Notes under the pieces: model-generated
Databases searched by the model: none
What the model was told of the DNA's origin: nothing
What the model saw: only the letters and a program-made list of their open reading frames with translations
Program-made: the position numbers and the translations under genes
Shown here: piece after piece, positions 1 through 5,596 of the stretch
How the letters are laid out: every line of letters starts with the position of its first letter
Numbering within the stretch: the stretch's first letter is position 1
Origin: CABQCM01 sp965145485
GTDB taxonomy: Bacteria > Bacillota > Clostridia > Oscillospirales > Acutalibacteraceae
NCBI GenBank assembly: GCA_965145485.1
Contig: CBCTCU010000056.1
Location: 1-13,277, forward strand
DNA length: 13,277 nt
Direction: 5' to 3'

Positions 1-2
1 TC

Positions 3-254
3 ACCCTCACGCTGTGGGGCAAGCGGCCTTCCTCCCGCATTGCCGCCGGGGAAGATGGCGCATCTATGCCAGCCACAGGAAAATGAGTTGACCCGTTAAG
101 GTATTTTCCGCTCCAACCCGGGCAGCCCTTTGGCGCGATCGGCTGGTACGAAGCGATTCTCCCGCTTCTGCTGGCTCTGGCATGGGGCCGGCAAGGGGAA
201 AAGCAACATATCCCCACAAGTCCATCGAAAATACAATCGGAAAATAAGGAGTGA
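3..254 (+). pseudogene. possible 3' end(s) of an upstream gene
   Basis: One frame reads as plausible protein from the left edge to a TGA at 84-86, and then on, without any ATG, GTG or TTG start, to a second TGA at 252-254. The second part contains a hydrophobic stretch (AILPLLLALAW). The codons are GC-rich at third positions, as in the neighbouring gene, and the final TGA lies immediately before the start of the next gene, as expected for an operon. I do not recognise the product. It may be the end of a membrane protein carrying an in-frame stop, two gene ends, or chance. The beginning is outside the window. Confidence 0.25.
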
Positions 255-259
255 ATGAT

Positions 260-862
260 GTGAAAAAGAAGATCCTTCTTGGCTTACTTTGTTGCATACT
301 CATTGTGGTCGGCATTTTGGGCGGGGCCCTTGCCGCGTCGGCCGCAGAGGCCAAAACCATCACCGATAACATGGACGCGATCCAGCAGCAGCTGGTTGCC
401 GAAGAGATCAGCCTGGAACAGTACACCCAATCGGTTCGCTCCCTCAACCAGGTGCTGGAGAGCAAAAATCTGGAGGAGGTTTATGCCACTGTCACCTACG
501 ATCAGGCGATCCCGGTGGAAGAGGCTTACCGTATGGCCGATGAGCAATCGGTTCAGCTCGAACGGCTGGAAATTCGGTTTTACCAGGGCGATGAACCCTT
601 TACCGCTTACATCCGCAACCTGGGCGAGGAGGAAACCATGGCTCAGGTCGCCCGCATTGCGCAGGAAAACGAGTTTTCATTTTCGGGCGTAATCTCAACC
701 AACATTACCCTCCCCTCTCAAAAGCTGTCCAGCCTGGAGGCCCAAAGCGGGGTCTACTGCGTCGACGCGTCGGCTGACAACTATCTTGAGGATCGAAGCG
801 CCACCGAGCCACAGCGCAGGGAAACCTTCCGCAAATCCCTGGCCTGGGAGCTGGGCAACTAA
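260..862 (+). CDS. hypothetical secreted or membrane-anchored protein
   Basis: I do not recognise a family. The protein (200 residues) begins with three lysines, then a hydrophobic stretch of about 20 residues (LLGLLCCILIVVGILGGALA) and an ALAASAAEA segment that could be a signal peptidase site, so it is probably exported or held by an N-terminal anchor. The mature part is acidic and predicted to be helical at first (a QQQLVAEEISLEQYTQS-type heptad-like run), followed by a mixed region with one cysteine (GVYCVDA). I chose the GTG at 260 because AAGGAG at 246-251 lies 8 nt upstream; a GTG at 251, giving three more residues, overlaps that ribosome binding site. Possible coupling to an upstream gene ending at 254. 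It is followed by a clear terminator, so it ends its transcription unit. Confidence 0.75.
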   Translation: MKKKILLGLLCCILIVVGILGGALAASAAEAKTITDNMDAIQQQLVAEEISLEQYTQSVRSLNQVLESKNLEEVYATVTYDQAIPVEEAYRMADEQSVQLERLEIRFYQGDEPFTAYIRNLGEEETMAQVARIAQENEFSFSGVISTNITLPSQKLSSLEAQSGVYCVDASADNYLEDRSATEPQRRETFRKSLAWELGN

Positions 863-895
863 ACCATCACATCCATCCTCGTTTCATATCGATAC

Positions 896-930
896 AGCCC
901 GGTAGGATGACCATACCGGGCTTTCTTTTT
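896..930 (+). terminator. Rho-independent terminator
   Basis: A perfect 9-bp stem (AGCCCGGTA at 896-904, TACCGGGCT at 914-922) with a 9-nt loop is followed by a T-rich tract to 930. It lies 33 nt after the stop codon of the secreted protein gene and separates it from the next unit. Confidence 0.9.
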
Positions 931-971
931 GCGCAGGAATCTGGCCGGAACGTAAATTTTCTCATTTTCTC

Positions 972-1000
972 TTGCTTTTAAACCAAATTTTGCATATAAT
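972..1000 (+). promoter_or_regulatory. sigma-A type promoter of the scaffold/GGGtGRT unit
   Basis: TTGCTT at 972-977 and a perfect TATAAT at 995-1000 are separated by 17 nt, in an AT-rich stretch right after the preceding terminator. The first start codon is at 1052, which leaves a leader of about 45 nt with AAAGGAG at 1038-1044. Confidence 0.8.
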
Positions 1001-1051
1001 CTAAAAGTACGCGACTAAACGTATGAGTATGACGTCGAAAGGAGCTTCCCT

Positions 1052-1744
1052 ATGAACTATTCCCATGAAGTGGAACAAATGTGTACTGTCGCGAAGGGTC
1101 CGCATCACGGGCCGGCCCCCATTCCCGAAGAAGGCAAGTGGGTGCAGTCTTACCAGATCAGCGATATCTCCGGCCTGTCGCATGGCATCGGCTGGTGCGC
1201 TCCCCAGCAGGGCGCCTGCAAGATCACCCTCAATGTCAAAAACGGCATTGTCGAGGAGGCGCTGGTTGAGACCATCGGCTGCTCGGGCATGACCCATTCG
1301 GCCGCCATGGCCGCGGAGATTCTGCCGGGCAAGACCCTGCTCGAATGCCTCAACACCGACCTGGTATGCGATGCGATCAACGTCGCCATGCGCGAGATTT
1401 TCAAGCAGCTTGCATACGGCCGCAGCCAGTCGGCCTTCTCGGAGGACGGCCTGCCGGTCGGCGCCGGGCTTGAGGATCTTGGCAAGGGGCTCCGTTCCCA
1501 GGTCGGCACCATGTTCTCGACCAAGATCAAGGGCGTGCGCTACATGGAGATGGCCGAGGGCTATATCACCAAGATGGCGTTGGATGAAAACAGCGAGGTA
1601 ATCGGTTATCAGTTTGTCCGCGTGGGAAAGATGCTCGAGGATATCCGCCATGGCGTTTCCCCCGACGAGGCTTATACCAAGAACACCGGAACGTATGGAC
1701 GTTTTGACAACGCGGCGAAATATATCGACCCGCGTGAAGAATAA
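1052..1744 (+). CDS. NifU-like iron-sulfur cluster assembly scaffold protein
   Basis: A 230-residue protein resembling the NifU/IscU N-terminal scaffold fold, in the longer clostridial form usually annotated as iron-sulfur cluster assembly scaffold protein. The core motif ETIGCSGMTHSAAMAAEIL (residues 73-91) matches the position of the IscU cysteine loop and following helix. Further cysteines at 11, 49, 56, 99 and 106 could join cluster binding, with GWCAPQQGAC (48-56) the most suggestive. It would act in the cytosol as a transient Fe-S cluster carrier. The start has AAAGGAG 7 nt upstream. It is followed after 19 nt by the GGGtGRT gene, and the pairing is conserved in Clostridia, so the two products probably work together. 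No cysteine desulfurase gene is adjacent, so the sulfur source is not shown here. The family assignment is good; the exact role is inferred. Confidence 0.85.
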   Translation: MNYSHEVEQMCTVAKGPHHGPAPIPEEGKWVQSYQISDISGLSHGIGWCAPQQGACKITLNVKNGIVEEALVETIGCSGMTHSAAMAAEILPGKTLLECLNTDLVCDAINVAMREIFKQLAYGRSQSAFSEDGLPVGAGLEDLGKGLRSQVGTMFSTKIKGVRYMEMAEGYITKMALDENSEVIGYQFVRVGKMLEDIRHGVSPDEAYTKNTGTYGRFDNAAKYIDPREE

Positions 1745-1763
1745 GAAAGGGGGCATCTCGATC

Positions 1764-2774
1764 ATGGCAAACGACGTGAAATTCGAAGGCAAGGAAAGAA
1801 GAATGGCCAAAATCAGCGCCTGTCTCGCCGACAACGGCATTGACAGCCTGGAGGCCGCCCGTGATCTGTGCCTGTCCAAAGGCATCGATGTGGACGCAAT
1901 CGTGCGGGGCGTGCAGCCCATCGCGTTTGAAAATGCCGTGTGGGCCTACACCCTCGGTGTCGCCCTGGCGCTCAAAAAGGGCGTCAAAACCGCCGCGCAG
2001 GCCGCCGCCACCATCGGCGAGGGCTTGCAGGCATTCTGCATCCCCGGCTCGGTGGCCGAGCAGAGGAACGTCGGCCTCGGCCACGGCAACCTCGGCGCTA
2101 TGCTGCTGGAGGATGAGACCAAGTGCTTCTGCTTCCTCGCCGGGCACGAATCCTTTGCTGCGGCGGAGGGGGCTATCGGCATTGCCCGTACCGCCAACAA
2201 GGTGCGCAAGGAGCCTCTCCGAGTCATCCTCAACGGTCTGGGCAAGGACGCTGCTTATATCATCTCCCGCATCAACGGCTTCACTTACGTCAAGACCGAT
2301 TACGACTTCTATACCGGCGAGCTCAAAATCGTCGAGGAGCGCGCTTTCTCCGACGGCGAAAAGGCCAAGGTACGCTGCTATGGCGCCAACGACGTGCTCG
2401 AGGGCGTCGCGGTGATGAAGCAGGAAGGGGTCGACGTCTCCATTACCGGCAACTCGACCAATCCCACCCGTTTCCAGCATCTGGTCGCCGGCACGTATAA
2501 AAAATGGGCGATTGAGAATGGGAAGAAGTATTTCTCGGTCGCATCGGGCGGCGGCACAGGCCGTACCCTGCACCCCGACAACATGGCGGCCGGCCCTGCT
2601 TCCTATGGCCTGACCGACTCGATGGGCCGCATGCATGGCGACGCTCAGTTCGCCGGCTCTTCGTCGGTTCCGGCCCACGTTGAAATGATGGGCCTGATCG
2701 GCATGGGCAACAACCCGATGGTCGGCGCTACCGTCGCTTGCGCTGTTGCGGTTGAGGAAGCCCTGAATAAGTAA
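1764..2774 (+). CDS. GGGtGRT family protein
   Basis: A 336-residue protein with the diagnostic motif SGGGTGRTLHPDNMAAGP, the GGGTGRT itself at residues 262-268, which names the family. The family is widespread in anaerobic bacteria and has no established biochemical function that I know of. Other conserved-looking stretches are NVGLGHGNLGAMLLEDETKCFCFLAGHESFAAAEGA in the first half (cysteines 121 and 123) and MHGDAQFAGSSSVPAHVEMMG near the end. No signal peptide or membrane segment is seen, so it is probably cytosolic. I chose the ATG at 1764 because AAAGGGGG lies about 10 nt upstream; the frame is open further upstream but inside the scaffold gene. It is the second gene of the unit and is followed by a terminator. 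A role in Fe-S or redox chemistry is only suggested by its partner. Confidence 0.9.
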   Translation: MANDVKFEGKERRMAKISACLADNGIDSLEAARDLCLSKGIDVDAIVRGVQPIAFENAVWAYTLGVALALKKGVKTAAQAAATIGEGLQAFCIPGSVAEQRNVGLGHGNLGAMLLEDETKCFCFLAGHESFAAAEGAIGIARTANKVRKEPLRVILNGLGKDAAYIISRINGFTYVKTDYDFYTGELKIVEERAFSDGEKAKVRCYGANDVLEGVAVMKQEGVDVSITGNSTNPTRFQHLVAGTYKKWAIENGKKYFSVASGGGTGRTLHPDNMAAGPASYGLTDSMGRMHGDAQFAGSSSVPAHVEMMGLIGMGNNPMVGATVACAVAVEEALNK

Positions 2775-2779
2775 CCTCA

Positions 2780-2801
2780 AACCCGCATGAATACTGGATT
2801 T
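2780..2801. repeat. 22-bp direct repeat, copy A (possible att core)
   Basis: Begins AACCCGCAT and ends ACTGGATTT, starting 5 nt after the GGGtGRT stop codon. It matches 21 of 22 positions with copy B 174 bp to the right, the single difference being G at 2789 where copy B has A. It lies just outside the integrase gene, as expected for a core attachment site at the end of an integrated element. Confidence 0.6.
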
Positions 2802-2807
2802 ATTCCG

Positions 2808-2840
2808 AAAAAGAGCTGCCTACTTGGTGGCTCTTTTTTT
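2808..2840. terminator. bidirectional terminator between GGGtGRT and integrase genes
   Basis: AAAAAGAGC at 2808-2816 pairs with GCTCTTTTT at 2830-2838. Read on the + strand the stem is followed by a run of T, ending the GGGtGRT unit. Read on the - strand it also ends in TTTTT, ending the integrase transcript. The integrase stop codon (2820-2822) lies inside the loop region. Confidence 0.85.
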
Positions 2841-4268
2841 GCTTTCAAAACTCGTGTTGTGGGGTAAAATTTCCTGGTTTGTACCCCTTTTGTACCCCAA
2901 ATTTTTATCTGGGGTACAATTCTGTACCCCAACCTGAGAAATATGATCTCTTGAACCCGCATAAATACTGGATTTTTCGCTCTTTTCGCAGGGTAAAACG
3001 GATTCAAAATTCGGGGTAAAAACAGCTGTTTCTGTACCCTTTTCGGGTAAATTTGGGGTACAGGAACTATCAATAGGAATCTGATTCAAGATTTCAACTG
3101 TCCGATTCTGCATCTTCTGTGTAAGGTGAGTATAGATCTGTAAGGTTACTTGAATGTTTTTGTGCCCGAGTCGATGCTGAACGTCTTTTATTTCCGCTCC
3201 GTTTTCCAGAAGCATTGTAGTATGTGTGTGCCGCAATGAGTGAAAGTCGAAACTTTTATATCCCATATCATAGTGAATCACACGGCTGCAATGCTGCATA
3301 GCACGAGGCTGAATATACGTTCCATTCTCACGGACATTGATAAGTCTGATCTCCTTGCTTGTATCATCTCCTTGTGTAACGATCTGGTGTTCTTCGTTTT
3401 CGTATAAGTGCGTGTAATACTCATCGTAGTATAATCGGGCTCGATCCTGTTGTACCTTTGCTTTCCAAAGCGTTTCAACCATGAAATCATCCAACTTGAT
3501 ATCTCGAAATGAATCGTATTTGGGATTGCAAAATGTCCAAAAGCCATCTATGTCCTGTACCTGTTTGTTGATCCGCAGGATGTGATTTTCAAAATCCACA
3601 TCATCCCAGGTAACGGCAAAGGCTTCTCCCAGTCTGAGTCCACAACGATATGCCAGTAGCAGTGGTATATGGCAGGAATGACCATAAGGAAATCTCGTTA
3701 TGATCTGATTCCAGCGTTCTGGGGGTACCACCTCTCTGACTTTTTTGCGAGTAGGCGTTTCAGGTATCGCCCGCTTGGATGGAAGTTTAACCATCAATGC
3801 GGGATTTGTCTGAATAAATCCAAGCGGCTCGATTGCATAGGTAAGGCAGCCGGATAGGATACTCTTTAGGACAATCAGCGAATTTCGACTGTAACCTGCG
3901 TTGAATTTATCATTGAGGAATGATTGTATTACTGCTGGTGACAATGACTTCAGCTTGTAATGACCCAAAGCCGGTCGAATGTGATTTTTGATGCGTTTTT
4001 GATACCCTCTGCACGTGTCCTCCTTCAAATTGATTTGGCAGTATTCTTTCATCCAAAAATCGAGATAGTCGGAAAAACTGATTTCTGAAGGAACAAAGGC
4101 CAAGCCGCTATTGTTATACTCAGCCAAAGATTTGGTGCCAGCCTGCATGGCCTCTTTTTTAGTCGCAAATCCTCCTTTCATAAATCGTTTTCGTTTTCCG
4201 CCAATCTTTGCACCTTCAAAACGATACTGCCAATAGTTTCCTCGTTTCATACAGGTGACTTGTGCCAC
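2820..4268 (-). CDS. int: tyrosine recombinase / phage-type site-specific integrase
   Basis: A 482-residue integrase of the type found in clostridial integrative elements and phages. The N-terminal 55 residues look like an arm-type DNA-binding domain (YWQYRF, KRKRFMKGGFATKKEA). Residues about 64-160 form the SAM-like core-binding domain, and about 180-395 the catalytic domain. The catalytic set is complete by eye: R212 (CGLRLGEA), K250 (NPK), H343 and R346 (HSLRHTH), H369 (RLGHK) and nucleophile Y379 (QIYTH). The start is GTG with AAAGGAGG about 7 nt upstream. Unusually, some 90 residues follow the catalytic domain; this tail is rich in S, T, N and P and is encoded by the repeat region described separately. 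The gene lies 18 nt after the excisionase-like gene and shares its promoter. Base composition is clearly more AT-rich than the flanking genes, which fits acquisition by transfer. Confidence 0.95.
   Translation of the reverse strand: MAQVTCMKRGNYWQYRFEGAKIGGKRKRFMKGGFATKKEAMQAGTKSLAEYNNSGLAFVPSEISFSDYLDFWMKEYCQINLKEDTCRGYQKRIKNHIRPALGHYKLKSLSPAVIQSFLNDKFNAGYSRNSLIVLKSILSGCLTYAIEPLGFIQTNPALMVKLPSKRAIPETPTRKKVREVVPPERWNQIITRFPYGHSCHIPLLLAYRCGLRLGEAFAVTWDDVDFENHILRINKQVQDIDGFWTFCNPKYDSFRDIKLDDFMVETLWKAKVQQDRARLYYDEYYTHLYENEEHQIVTQGDDTSKEIRLINVRENGTYIQPRAMQHCSRVIHYDMGYKSFDFHSLRHTHTTMLLENGAEIKDVQHRLGHKNIQVTLQIYTHLTQKMQNRTVEILNQIPIDSSCTPNLPEKGTETAVFTPNFESVLPCEKSEKSSIYAGSRDHISQVGVQNCTPDKNLGYKRGTNQEILPHNTSFESKKRATK
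2861..3061. repeat. cluster of GGGGTAC-type motifs in the 3' part of int
   Basis: About ten copies of GGGGTA(C) or its complement fall in 200 bp: forward at 2861, 2911, 2991 (GGGTA), 3013, 3045 (GGGTA) and 3055; reverse (GTACCC or GTACCCC) at 2881, 2892, 2924 and 3034. Several are arranged head to head. They overlap the code for the integrase tail. They could be arm-type sites bound by the integrase N-terminal domain; that role is inferred from position and spacing only. Confidence 0.5.
2954..2975. repeat. 22-bp direct repeat, copy B (possible att core)
   Basis: Same sequence as copy A at 2780-2801 except one base. It is inside the integrase tail code, flanked on both sides by GGGGTAC-type motifs. 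No further copy was found by eye in the rest of the window, so the opposite end of any element is either beyond the window or lost. Confidence 0.55.
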
Positions 4269-4286
4269 TTTTTTGACCTCCTTTGT

Positions 4287-4502
4287 TTATTTTTGTGTGG
4301 GAAGTTCTTTGATGGCAGTCAAATCGGTCATATCCTTACCTTCTGACTCTGCAAGGAACTTTTCCAGTGCTTCTGCTCTGACTTTATAACAGCCAAGCTT
4401 CATAGCTGGTAAAAAACCTCGACGTATCAACTCATACACATAGTTTGTATTTGAGTGCATAATCCCGGCAACTTCTTTGACCGTATAAAGCATTTTTTCC
4501 AT
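4287..4502 (-). CDS. excisionase-family helix-turn-helix DNA-binding protein
   Basis: A 71-residue protein with a MerR-like winged helix of the excisionase class: LYTVKEVAGIMHSNTNYVYELIRRG (residues 5-29) followed by LPAMKLGCYKVRAEALEKFL, the typical layout in which a short helix-turn-helix is followed by a beta wing and a helix. Such proteins bend DNA and steer the integrase towards excision. The ATG at 4502 is preceded by GGAGGTGATC with a 7-nt gap, a near-perfect ribosome binding site. The integrase gene follows 18 nt downstream, so both are made from one transcript, and the direction xis then int is typical of these elements. The C-terminal 20 residues are unremarkable. Confidence 0.88.
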   Translation of the reverse strand: MEKMLYTVKEVAGIMHSNTNYVYELIRRGFLPAMKLGCYKVRAEALEKFLAESEGKDMTDLTAIKELPTQK

Positions 4503-4522
4503 GAGATCACCTCCCTCCTTAA

Positions 4523-4550
4523 ATTTTATATAGGATCAAAAAGTTGTCAA
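4523..4550 (-). promoter_or_regulatory. promoter of the xis-int unit
   Basis: On the - strand, a perfect TTGACA (TGTCAA at 4545-4550) is followed after 16 nt by TAAAAT (ATTTTA at 4523-4528); an overlapping TATAAA would give only a 14-nt spacer. The ribosome binding site and start codon at 4502 follow directly. Confidence 0.75.
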
Positions 4551-4808
4551 ATTTCGTTTTTGCATTTTTTGACCTACTATATCTAATGCGGTGCTTCCGT
4601 TTTGTTTGAAAATTATGAATCGTTTTTCGAAGAGGCTTTTTTTGCTCCTTATTTTGTTGCGCATGGCTTTCAAAACGGCAAGCGTCTTCTGGTCGTTTGG
4701 AAACAGGAAACGAAGCAACGCCATTGCAAGAGCAACCGTTAAAATCTTTTTCGGCAATATCGGCAGCCACAGAAACGCCAAGCTTCCGGCGGGTAGAGCG
4801 ACGACCGC

Positions 4809-4830
4809 CCACATTGTGGCTACAATGTGG
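4809..4830. repeat. perfect 9-bp inverted repeat with 4-nt spacer
   Basis: CCACATTGT at 4809-4817 and ACAATGTGG at 4822-4830 are exact inverted copies around GGCT. No T-run follows on either strand, so it is not a terminator. The form is that of an operator for a dimeric repressor, but no start codon or promoter nearby was identified to go with it. Confidence 0.45.
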
Positions 4831-4897
4831 GGAAAGAGAAAGAATCGGACCAGACATCTGAGTCATAGGGATATGTGCCAATCTTCCATCATGACCT

Positions 4898-4949
4898 AAA
4901 AAAGAGCGCCCTCCGCATGGACGACTTTGGCCCGTCCGGGATGCGCTCT
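4898..4949 (-). terminator. Rho-independent terminator on the minus strand
   Basis: On the - strand AGAGCGC (4949-4943) pairs with GCGCTCT (4909-4903), with an inner GGACG/CGTCC stem, and is followed by TTTTTT (4903-4898). It lies about 260 nt after the last gene of the haem operon and is the first terminator its transcript would meet; it may instead be a leftover of a lost element gene. Confidence 0.7.
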
Positions 4950-4968
4950 CGCATGATTCAAGGTCTGA

Positions 4969-5139
4969 AATTGTTGTCAGCAGCAAACTTGTTTAGCAGT
5001 ATGTGGAACAATTGATATCAACGAAAGGCCAGATTTTGAGCCGACCATCCTCTATCTGTACCGGCAATGCAACGGACGTACAAAGCGAAAGAAGGAGCGG
5101 GCGCTGAACCTATCTGCTCTACCGCACAAAATGCGTTGA
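4969..5139 (+). pseudogene. start-less coding remnant
   Basis: An open frame without any plausible start codon reads as natural-looking protein, especially from 5011: IDINERPDFEPTILYLY, then RQCNGRTKRKKERAL, then NLSALPHKMR before a TGA at 5137-5139. The basic GRTKRKKER segment suggests nucleic-acid binding. I do not recognise the family. It looks like the 3' end of a gene whose front part has been deleted, which fits a decayed mobile element on this side of xis. Confidence 0.35.
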
Positions 5140-5205
5140 TCCGATGTATGAAAATTACAGACTGTTATTGGGGCGTATCGGTTCTGTTTCAGACGCGGCT
5201 TTGCT

Positions 5206-5580
5206 CTAGATCGTCTTTACTCCGAATACAAAATAGATAATATGACATACCCAGACAACGGCGAGGATGACGCTGGGCACGATTACGCCGGCCCGCATCA
5301 TCATGAAAAAGCCGATTCCCATCACCAGCGTCACCGGGATGATGATGCTCAACTTTGTTTGCACCGTCATCCCCTTTTTCTTCACAAAGGATTCCAGGTG
5401 CTTTTTGTAAAGCTTGGTACTCACAAACCAGTCGTGGAGCTTCTGGGAGGAGTTGGCAAAACAGAACACCGTCGCCAGAAAAAAGGGCACGGTGGGCAGG
5501 ATGGGAATCGCCACCCCAATACAGCCCAGCCCCAGACAAATTAATCCCAAAATCAAAAATATCAACCGTTTTATTTTCAT
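5206..5580 (-). CDS. YbaN-like DUF454 family membrane protein
   Basis: A 124-residue membrane protein matching the DUF454/YbaN family in length and layout. Two hydrophobic segments at the start (about 5-25 and 28-43, with the family-like CIGVAIPILPTVPFFLATVFCFANSS) are followed by a short polar part with HDWFVSTKLYKKHLESF, then two more membrane segments (about 78-95 and 100-120). The biochemical role of the family is not established. The gene is 16 nt after the CydC-like gene and has an AGAGG ribosome binding site 7 nt before the ATG, so it is the last gene of the haem operon. That context suggests a job linked to the ABC pair or to haem handling, but nothing in the sequence proves it. Confidence 0.88.
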   Translation of the reverse strand: MKIKRLIFLILGLICLGLGCIGVAIPILPTVPFFLATVFCFANSSQKLHDWFVSTKLYKKHLESFVKKKGMTVQTKLSIIIPVTLVMGIGFFMMMRAGVIVPSVILAVVWVCHIIYFVFGVKTI

Positions 5581-5596
5581 CGATGTACCTCTTTCT

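Larger units (their letters stand above)
4551..5205. other. gene-poor stretch between xis and the haem operon
   Basis: No complete gene with a convincing start and ribosome binding site was found on either strand. The stretch contains a hyphenated palindrome, a minus-strand terminator and a start-less coding remnant, listed separately. Its composition changes from AT-rich next to xis to mixed further right. It is best read as the decayed interior or edge of the integrative element. Confidence 0.6.

Noticed and set aside
1001..1921. Long open frame antisense to the scaffold gene (306 codons, - strand)
   Set aside because: It is a GC-driven shadow of the scaffold and GGGtGRT genes, both of which match known families and have ribosome binding sites.
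1566..2780. 404-codon open frame antisense to the GGGtGRT gene
   Set aside because: It is the complement of a well-supported gene, has a histidine/glycine/arginine-rich composition typical of shadow frames and no recognisable domain.
2861..3061. CRISPR-like array
   Set aside because: The repeated unit is only 6 to 7 bp, occurs in both orientations and has irregular spacing, so it is not a CRISPR.
2777..3073. 98-codon minus-strand frame overlapping the integrase end
   Set aside because: It is an alternative frame of the repeat region; its repeated NPVFMRV only reflects the 22-bp direct repeat.
4536..4814. 92-codon minus-strand frame with a hydrophobic first half
   Set aside because: It has no ribosome binding site, starts within the palindrome and runs through the xis promoter into AT-rich sequence; a decayed fragment is possible but cannot be supported.
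5144..5209. 21-codon frame (MYENYRLLLGRIGSVSDAALL) after the coding remnant
   Set aside because: Too short, without a ribosome binding site, and it ends inside the end of the DUF454 gene.
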